Assembly: GCA_009782865.1 (NCBI GenBank)
Contig: WRIF01000026.1
Location: forward strand, 1 to 10,859
Length of the DNA: 10,859 nucleotides
Source: Promicromonosporaceae bacterium
GTDB taxonomy: Bacteria; Actinomycetota; Actinomycetes; Actinomycetales; Cellulomonadaceae
Direction: 5' to 3'
The notes beneath the pieces were generated by a model. It was not told the DNA's origin. It did no database searches and worked only from the letters and a program-made list of their open reading frames with translations. Made by a program: the position numbers and the translations under genes. Below, in pieces: positions 5,542-10,859 of the stretch. Position 1 is the stretch's first letter. The number at the start of each line of letters is the position of its first letter.

Positions 5542-6519
5542 ATGCCCTCCCTCAGCCAGCCTGACGCGGTGCCGGTCCTCGACCGGCTCACCGCCCAGAT
5601 GCGAGACATCCTCGACTTCCAGACCGTCGAGTCGGCGGATTCCCCCCAGCGGGCGGCCGACGACTTCGCGGGCATGCGGCTCGACTACCGGACCGGTCGC
5701 GCCCATTGGAACGAGGGTGGCCCGCAGATGCTGGTCACCTCGGATGGGGTCGTCGACACGCTCGACAGCCCCATCCGGGTGCGGTTTCACCGCCCCACCG
5801 GCGCGCCCAACCCAGCCGTCATCGTCTACCTGCACGGCGGCGGCTGGATCCTCGGTGACCTGGACACCCACGACCGGGTGATGCGCAACCTGGCCCACCA
5901 CACGGGGGCCGTGGTGGTGGGGGTGGACTACAGCCTCGCCCCGGAGGCGCGCTTCCCGGTGCCGATCGAGCAGGCCGTGGCCGTGGCCGAGCATGTCGCG
6001 GCCCACGCCTCGGAGCTCGGCGTCGACGGCACCAACCTCTCCTTTGCCGGCGATTCGGCCGGCGCCCATCTCGCCCTGGCCGCCACCCTCCGCCTCGCCG
6101 AGCGCGGCTCGGCGGTCAGGCCGCGCTGCCTGCTGCTGTTCTACGGCGTCTACGGGCTGATCGACTCGCCTGGCCGTCGCCTCCTTGGCGGCCCCTGGGA
6201 CGGCATGTCCCGCGCCGACCTGGAGTTCTACCTGTCTCAATACCTGGCGACGCCCGACGACGCGCGCCACCCCCTCTTCGACCAGCTGGCGGCCGACCTG
6301 TCACCGGTTCCGCCCTGCTACCTGGCGGCCACCGACCTCGACCCGGTCAAGGACGACTCCGTCACCCTCTCGGCCCTGCTGACCAGGCAGGGCACCCCCA
6401 ACGAGCTGACCATGTTCGAGGGCGTGCTGCACGGATTCCTGCACTACACCCGGCAGCTGGATGAGGCCGTCGCCGCCTTTGAGGGCGCCGCCGCCTTCTA
6501 CTCCCGGCACGCGAACTGA
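5542..6519 (+). CDS. Alpha/beta-hydrolase, hormone-sensitive-lipase family esterase
   Basis: This 325-residue enzyme has all hallmarks of the HSL family: an H98-G-G-G-W oxyanion motif, nucleophile S172 in G-D-S-A-G (170-174), an acid in DLDPVKDD (D267), and the catalytic His in LHGF (H297). DYSLAPEARFPVPIEQ (129-144) is the conserved block between oxyanion motif and nucleophile. No signal peptide is present, so it acts in the cytoplasm on short acyl esters. It starts with ATG 3 bases after the MFS stop and is followed 35 bases later by caiB, so it belongs to the operon. The enterobacterial cai operon has no such gene. The context suggests hydrolysis of acylcarnitine or another betaine ester brought in by the MFS protein, freeing carnitine for the Cai enzymes. 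That substrate is inference; the enzyme class is firm. Confidence 0.87.
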   Translation: MPSLSQPDAVPVLDRLTAQMRDILDFQTVESADSPQRAADDFAGMRLDYRTGRAHWNEGGPQMLVTSDGVVDTLDSPIRVRFHRPTGAPNPAVIVYLHGGGWILGDLDTHDRVMRNLAHHTGAVVVGVDYSLAPEARFPVPIEQAVAVAEHVAAHASELGVDGTNLSFAGDSAGAHLALAATLRLAERGSAVRPRCLLLFYGVYGLIDSPGRRLLGGPWDGMSRADLEFYLSQYLATPDDARHPLFDQLAADLSPVPPCYLAATDLDPVKDDSVTLSALLTRQGTPNELTMFEGVLHGFLHYTRQLDEAVAAFEGAAAFYSRHAN

Positions 6520-6554
6520 CCACCGACCCCTACCTGACCATCTAGGAGAAAATC

Positions 6555-7784
6555 GTGACCGCACAGCCCGAGGCCATCGCCACCGAGGTTCCCAAGTTCG
6601 GCCCCCTGGCGGGTGTCACCGTCGTCTACTCCGCCATCGAGATCGCGGCGCCGACGGCCGCGGCGCTGATGGCCGAGTGGGGTGCCAACGTGATCTGGCT
6701 GGAGAACACGCGCGTGGGAGACTCCATGCGCGACACGGCCTGGATCAAGGAGGTGGAGCGCCGCAACCAGCGCTCGGTGGCCATCAACCCGTTCAAGCCC
6801 GGGGGCCGCGAGGCGTTCCTGAAGCTGATCGAGCAGGCCGACATCTTCATCGAGTCCTCGAAGGGACCGGTCTACGCCGCCCGCGGCCTTACCGATGAAC
6901 TGCTCTGGGAGCACAAGCCCGACCTGGTCATCTGCCACGTCTCGGGCTACGGCCACACCGGCGAGGAGAAGATGGTCAACCGCGCCGCCTACGACCGCAC
7001 GGTCCAGGCCTACATGGGCTACCTGGCCCAGAATGGCCTGCCCGAGCAGCCGATGGCCCCCGGCCCCTACGGCGCCGACTATTTCACCGCGATGATGGTC
7101 GCCTCTTCCTCCCTGGCCGCCCTCCACAAGGCCAAGGCCACCGGCGAGGGCGAGTCGATCGACTGCGCCATGTACGAGGCGATGCTGCGCATCGGCGCCT
7201 ACTACATGGTCGACTACTTCAATGAGGGCATCGAATACGACCGCCCCGGCCCCCGCAACCAGAACCTCTGCGCCATCGGTGAGTACGCCTGCGCCGACGG
7301 CTTCGTCTCGATCATCTGCTACGGAGCCCCGCAAAACGAGTTCCTGCTGCGCACCATCGGCCTGGGCCACCTGTGGGGCACCGAGGACTACCCAGAGGGC
7401 AGCACCGCCCTGTGGAAGCACGGGCCGCAGGCCGCGCTCATCGAGGAGAAGCTGGAGGCCTTCCTGCTGACCAAGACGGCCGCGGAGGTTGACGAGCTGT
7501 TCTCCCCGCAGGCCATCGCCGTGGGCATCATCAACGAGGTCCGCGACCTGGAGGGCCTGGAGCACTTCCAGCTGCGCGAGAACATCATCGAGTGGGAGAC
7601 CAACGAGGGCAAGCCGGTCAAGGGCATCAACATCTTCCCGAAGTTTGCCCGCAACCCCGGCAAGATCTGGCGCCCGATGCCCAAGCTCGGCCAGGACACC
7701 GAGGCCGTCCTGACCGCCGCCGGGGTGACCAAGGAGCAGATCGCTGAGTTGGTCGAGGCCGGGCTCATCCGCCTCGCTGACTGA
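6555..7784 (+). CDS. caiB: CaiB, L-carnitine / crotonobetainyl-CoA CoA-transferase (family III)
   Basis: It moves CoA between betaines, from gamma-butyrobetainyl-CoA or crotonobetainyl-CoA to L-carnitine, so the pathway can run without spending ATP on each turn. At 409 residues it is close to E. coli CaiB (about 405). Recalled E. coli features are kept throughout: the KFGPLAGVTVV start, AEWGANVIWLEN, GREAFLKLIEQADIFIESSKGP, the catalytic Asp D175 in YGADYFT (equivalent to the Asp that forms the acyl-anhydride), ALHKAKATGEGESID, MYEAMLRIG.Y.M.DYFN, and NPGKIWR.MP near the end. The GTG start at 6555 follows AGGAG at 6544-6548 with 6 bases spacing. It sits third in the operon, 47 bases before caiC. 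Substrate assignment is strong because caiC and caiD homologues follow it. Confidence 0.93.
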   Translation: MTAQPEAIATEVPKFGPLAGVTVVYSAIEIAAPTAAALMAEWGANVIWLENTRVGDSMRDTAWIKEVERRNQRSVAINPFKPGGREAFLKLIEQADIFIESSKGPVYAARGLTDELLWEHKPDLVICHVSGYGHTGEEKMVNRAAYDRTVQAYMGYLAQNGLPEQPMAPGPYGADYFTAMMVASSSLAALHKAKATGEGESIDCAMYEAMLRIGAYYMVDYFNEGIEYDRPGPRNQNLCAIGEYACADGFVSIICYGAPQNEFLLRTIGLGHLWGTEDYPEGSTALWKHGPQAALIEEKLEAFLLTKTAAEVDELFSPQAIAVGIINEVRDLEGLEHFQLRENIIEWETNEGKPVKGINIFPKFARNPGKIWRPMPKLGQDTEAVLTAAGVTKEQIAELVEAGLIRLAD

Positions 7785-7831
7785 CCCCCGCCCCCAGCCA
7801 TAGTCCTCACCCCGCGAAAGGTACGCCTCCA

Positions 7832-9421
7832 ATGGTTGACAGCGTTGGCCCGCTGACCCTCAACGACCTCTGGGCCTGGCTCTCTTCCGCGCGCGGGGAT
7901 CGCCCCTTTCTGACCTTCATCGAGCAGAAGGGGGCGGTCCGCCGCGCCACCTACCGGGCCTTCGACGACGAGATCAACCAGATGGCGAACCTGCTGTCTG
8001 CTCACGGCGTGCGGCCCGGCGAGAATGTCATCCTGCAGCTGCCCTCCAGCGTCGACTTCCTGCGTTCGATGTTCGCCCTGGCCAAGATCGGGGCGGTGGC
8101 GGTTCCCATCAACCGCGACTATCAGCCCCAAGAGGTTGAGCACATCCGGAAGGTCTGTGCGGCCGACGCCGCCATCGTGGTGGCAGACAAGGCCGAGGCC
8201 AGCGCCACCCAGACCGGGCTCAAGACCCTGTTTGTTGCCGGCGACTGGCCGGGGGAGCGCGCCGCCCGGCCCGATGGCGCGGCCCGGACGATTGGCCTTG
8301 GCCTGTGCCCTGGGCAGCCGACCATCTTCACCCCGGACGTCAAGATCACCAGCGACACCCCGGCGATGATGTTGTTCACCTCGGGTACCACGGCGGCCCC
8401 CAAGGGGGTGGTCATCACGCACGCCAACTGCCTGCACTCGGGGCTGTACCACAACTGGCAGATGGCGATGACCGACCGAGACCGGCTGTTGACCACCATG
8501 CCGATGGAGCACTCCAACTTCCAGCTCGCCGGGCTCATGCCAGTTCTGACGGTGGCCGCCGAGCTGGTCGTCGTCCAGCAGTACAGCGCCAGCCGCTTCT
8601 GGAGACAGGTGCGCGAGCAGCGCGCCACCTTGATCCAGGCCGTCGCCACGATCGTCAAGACGCTGCTGCTGCAGCCGGTGGACCCGGACGAGACCCGCCA
8701 CGCGGTGCGGGACGTGCAGTACTATCTCACGCTCGACGACGACGCCAAGGAACAGTTCGAGCGGCGCTTCAACACTCAGCTGCTCAACTGTTACGGCCTG
8801 ACCGAGACCATCAACTGGGTCATCACGGACTTCGCGCACGGGCCGCGCCGCTGGCCGTCGATTGGCCGGGTGGGCCTCGGGTACCAGGCGCGCGTGGTCG
8901 ATTCCTTTGGGCACGAGGCGCCCGCCGGAGAGGTGGGTGAGATCCAGATCAAGGGCGACAAGGGTCGTTCCATGATGCTGGAGTACTACCGCGACCCGGA
9001 GGCCACGGCGCGGGCCTACACCCCCGATGGCTGGTTCCGCACCGGGGATCGCGGCTACGTGGACGACGATGGCTGGTTCTTCTTCACCGGCCGCAGCTCG
9101 GACATCATCAAGCGGGCAGGGCGCAACATCTCCGCCCTTGAGGTCGAGGAACAGTTGCTGGCCCACCCGGGGGTGGCCGAGGCGGCCGTCGTCGGCGCGC
9201 CCGATGAGATTCGCGACGAGGCCGTGATGGCCTTCGTCGTCCCTCGCCTGGGCGAGACGCTCGACCCCGCAGAGGTGCTCGGCTTTGTTGCGGGCCGGAT
9301 CGCCGCGTACAAGGTGCCCTCCGAGGTGATTGTCTCTACCGACCTGCCCCGCACCTCCACCGGCAAGATCGCTAAACGTCTGCTTGTCCCCCCGGCGCCT
9401 GAATCCCAGTCGCCCCGATAG
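7832..9421 (+). CDS. caiC: CaiC-type carnitine/crotonobetaine:CoA ligase (acyl-adenylate family)
   Basis: This ATP-dependent ligase activates carnitine, crotonobetaine or gamma-butyrobetaine to the CoA ester and primes the CaiB cycle. It has 529 residues, against about 517 in E. coli. Adenylate-forming motifs are in order: FTSGTTAAPKG (182-192), YGLTE (321-325), TGD (404-406), R421 with IIKRAGRNIS, and the C-terminal PRTSTGK with the catalytic Lys at 512. Family-specific resemblance to CaiC is seen in ANLLS..GVRPGENV, the YSASRFWRQVREQRAT block, the LLLQP...D..RHAVRDVQYYLTL block and RRWPSIGRVG. The ATG at 7832 is preceded by GAAAGG about 10 bases away, a weaker site than those of its neighbours. 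It is fourth in the operon and ends 18 bases before caiD. The full set of catalytic motifs predicts an active enzyme. Confidence 0.93.
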   Translation: MVDSVGPLTLNDLWAWLSSARGDRPFLTFIEQKGAVRRATYRAFDDEINQMANLLSAHGVRPGENVILQLPSSVDFLRSMFALAKIGAVAVPINRDYQPQEVEHIRKVCAADAAIVVADKAEASATQTGLKTLFVAGDWPGERAARPDGAARTIGLGLCPGQPTIFTPDVKITSDTPAMMLFTSGTTAAPKGVVITHANCLHSGLYHNWQMAMTDRDRLLTTMPMEHSNFQLAGLMPVLTVAAELVVVQQYSASRFWRQVREQRATLIQAVATIVKTLLLQPVDPDETRHAVRDVQYYLTLDDDAKEQFERRFNTQLLNCYGLTETINWVITDFAHGPRRWPSIGRVGLGYQARVVDSFGHEAPAGEVGEIQIKGDKGRSMMLEYYRDPEATARAYTPDGWFRTGDRGYVDDDGWFFFTGRSSDIIKRAGRNISALEVEEQLLAHPGVAEAAVVGAPDEIRDEAVMAFVVPRLGETLDPAEVLGFVAGRIAAYKVPSEVIVSTDLPRTSTGKIAKRLLVPPAPESQSPR

Positions 9422-9439
9422 ATAAGGAAACTGCCCCTC

Positions 9440-10282
9440 ATGAGTGAATCACTGCGCACTACCGTCAACGATGGAGTGCTTGAGATCGTCTTGGATCGGC
9501 CGAAGGCCAATGCCATCGACGCCGCCACCAGCCAGGAAATGTGCCGGGTGTTCCAGGAGTTCCGCGACGACCCCGCCCTGCGGGTGGCCATCGTCACCGG
9601 CGCCGGCGAGCGCTTCTTCTCGGCCGGCTGGGACCTGAAGGCGGCCGCCGAGGGCGAGGCTCCCGACGCCGACTTCGGCCCGACGGGCTTTGCCGGCCTG
9701 ACCGAGTTCTTCGACATCAACAAGCCGGTCATCGCGGCCGTCAACGGCTACGCCGTCGGTGGCGGGTTCGAGCTGGCCCTGTCCTGCGACATGGTGGTCG
9801 CCTCGGAGAACGCCAAGTTCGCCCTGCCCGAGGCCGCCATCGGCATCGTGCCCGACTCCGGTGGCATCCTGCGCCTGCCGAAGATCCTGCCCCCGGCCAT
9901 CCTCAACGAGATGTTGATGACCAACCGGGTGATGGGCGCCGAGGAGGCGCTGCGCTGGGGCGTGGTCAATGCCGTCGTGCCCCCCGCGGACCTGCTGGAC
10001 GCCGCCCGCAACCTCGCCGAGCAGATTAAGGCCAGTGCGCCGCTGTCGGTGAGCGCCATCAAGGAGATTGTCCGGGCCACCAGCGAGATGACAGTGGCCG
10101 AGGGCTTCGCCCACATGCGTTCCGGCGTCTTGGAGACCTACCCGGCGCTGCTCCGCTCCGAGGACGCGACCGAGGGCCCGCTGGCCTTTGCCGATGGGAC
10201 AGAAAAGGTTGATGATCCGCTCGCTGACGCCTTCGGTGACGGTTTCAAGATTCAGTTTCTCATCCGGGTACAGGGGGGTTAG
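9440..10282 (+). CDS. caiD: CaiD crotonobetainyl-CoA hydratase; genuine only to ~10194, 3' end replaced by foreign sequence
   Basis: This crotonase-family enzyme reversibly dehydrates L-carnitinyl-CoA to crotonobetainyl-CoA. Residues 1-251 follow recalled E. coli CaiD (about 261 residues) closely from MSESL and [11 protein letters not shown] onward. They include the stretch [19 protein letters not shown], the acidic residues E111 (GGGFE) and E131 (LPEA) at the catalytic positions, [22 protein letters not shown] and [15 protein letters not shown] segments. At EGPLAFA the match stops. The expected tail (EKRDPVWKGR in E. coli) is replaced by about 29 codons that are the antisense of a Rho gene, ending at 10282. 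The authentic coding sequence therefore ends near 10194 and lacks its last ~10 codons and stop. The ATG at 9440 has AAGGA about 11 bases upstream. It is the last visible gene of the operon. Confidence 0.92.
   Translation: MSESLRTTVNDGVLEIVLDRPKANAIDAATSQEMCRVFQEFRDDPALRVAIVTGAGERFFSAGWDLKAAAEGEAPDADFGPTGFAGLTEFFDINKPVIAAVNGYAVGGGFELALSCDMVVASENAKFALPEAAIGIVPDSGGILRLPKILPPAILNEMLMTNRVMGAEEALRWGVVNAVVPPADLLDAARNLAEQIKASAPLSVSAIKEIVRATSEMTVAEGFAHMRSGVLETYPALLRSEDATEGPLAFADGTEKVDDPLADAFGDGFKIQFLIRVQGG
10172..10194. other. Join between caiD and foreign rho fragment
   Basis: On the plus strand this stretch encodes EGPLAFA of CaiD. On the minus strand it encodes GKGQRAL of Rho (part of PIGKGQRAL before the Walker A region). 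To its left, Rho homology is lost immediately: G-R-V-L follows RAL where Rho has I/LVAPP. To its right, CaiD homology is lost. Both genes fit the same 21-23 bases, exactly the pattern of an assembly join through a short shared word. Confidence 0.85.
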
Positions 10283-10859
10283 GTTGTCAAATGGAATGCG
10301 GTTCTGGGCCACTGTTGGGTCGTCGTAGTTTACCGTTTCTACCCGGAGCATTGCAAAGAAGCGTTCCCCTTCCTTGGGGCTGCGGATCTGGCCGTAGACC
10401 GTGTCCCCGGTCTTGAGGGCAAAAAGCCGTATCTGGCTGGGGCTGATGTAAATGTCGTCGGGCCCGGGGAGATAGGAATTCTGGGGGCTCCGCAAAAAGC
10501 CGTAGCCATCAGGCAGAATTTCCAGGGAACCGTAGGCATAGATGATGCCTCCCCGCTCGGTGTGGGCTTTTAAAAGGGTGAAAATGATTTCCTGCTTTTT
10601 AAGCGAAACCATGTCATCGTGGGAGATATTATACACCGCCGCCAGGTCGCGAAGGTCGATCATGTTAAGGCGGATGAGCTCATTTATCGTAAGCCGGGGC
10701 TTTCCGTTGTCCTGATCGAGGCGGGGTTCGGGCCTGCCGTAAATATCCGGCATGGACGGCATCTTGGGCAGCGTGCCGGAGGCCGCTTCCCTGAACTGAG
10801 GGGCCTTGCTGTCAGCAGCGTTCGCCTCCGCAGCGGCCCGGCGGGGGCGGGTGCGGACT
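10172..10859 (-). CDS. rho: Transcription termination factor Rho, N-terminal and RNA-binding part, incomplete at both ends
   Basis: On the minus strand a frame is open from the window edge (codons from 10858) through an ATG at 10762 to the join. The first visible part is a basic, Ala-rich linker ([17 protein letters not shown]). It is followed by the Rho_N helical domain ([19 protein letters not shown]) and the cold-shock-like RNA-binding domain: [32 protein letters not shown] and [18 protein letters not shown]. Then come [17 protein letters not shown] and [10 protein letters not shown], which leads into the ATPase core. The ATPase Walker motifs are absent because the sequence switches to caiD at about 10172. 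The true start is probably beyond the window, since linker-like codons continue upstream of 10762. GC and codon use (AAA, ATA, TTT, AAT) differ from the left part. The style resembles spirochaete Rho, but that lineage call is tentative. Confidence 0.85.

Noticed and set aside
4210..6270. 686-codon minus-strand open frame opposite the MFS and esterase genes
   Set aside because: The product is His/Asp/Gly/Gln-rich nonsense with no domain, and both genes on the plus strand have complete family motifs and ribosome sites.
9449..10171. Minus-strand extension of the Rho reading frame through caiD, giving a 437-residue open frame
   Set aside because: Beyond 10172 the frame is only the antisense of caiD. 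It has none of Rho's Walker or Q-loop motifs, so the long frame is a by-product of the join plus high GC.
10172..10859. Rho next to the carnitine operon as a regulatory gene of the system
   Set aside because: The Rho fragment is incomplete, differs in composition, and begins exactly at the join. Its adjacency is judged an artefact.

Overview
The window is GC-rich (roughly two-thirds G+C by eye) from position 1 to about 10190. Its codon use is typical of a high-GC actinomycete. The InhA-like enoyl-ACP reductase, the secreted protein with a GDWDGDG-type repeat propeller, and TANNNT -10 boxes close to start codons all point to Actinomycetota, probably an anaerobic or facultative member near the Propionibacteriales. 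That lineage is inference. The last ~670 bases have visibly lower GC and encode part of a transcription terminator Rho of a different, spirochaete-like type. They appear to come from another organism.

Layout. Positions 1-3177 carry leftward genes. In transcription order these are a class C beta-lactamase-like serine hydrolase (3177-2203), the C-terminal half of a VOC/PhnB-type protein (2160-1879), a secreted repeat protein with a degenerate NlpC/P60-like front domain (1807-518), and the start of a secreted low-complexity Asp/Gly-rich protein (440-1, open at the window edge). A divergent intergenic region (3178-3373) separates these from the rightward genes. The rightward set is an enoyl-ACP reductase (fabI/inhA type, 3374-4159), a short AT-rich gap with a small inverted repeat (4160-4224), and then a tight five-gene operon: MFS transporter, HSL-family esterase, caiB, caiC and caiD (4225 to about 10194).

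The operon is the biological core. CaiC (betaine:CoA ligase), CaiB (CoA-transferase) and CaiD (crotonobetainyl-CoA hydratase) are clear relatives along their whole length of the enterobacterial carnitine enzymes. Together they would activate L-carnitine, recycle CoA between betaines, and dehydrate carnitinyl-CoA to crotonobetainyl-CoA. The usual partners CaiT (BCCT antiporter), CaiA (reductase) and FixABCX are absent here. An MFS permease and an alpha/beta-hydrolase stand in their place, which suggests a variant layout for taking up carnitine or acylcarnitine and hydrolysing the ester.

caiD is cut at its last ~10 codons. The break falls in a 21-23 base stretch (10172-10194) that reads as conserved CaiD on one strand and conserved Rho on the other. 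Rho homology stops exactly where CaiD homology takes over. The simplest explanation is a chimeric assembly join through a short shared word, so nothing to the right of about 10194 should be read as the neighbourhood of the carnitine operon.
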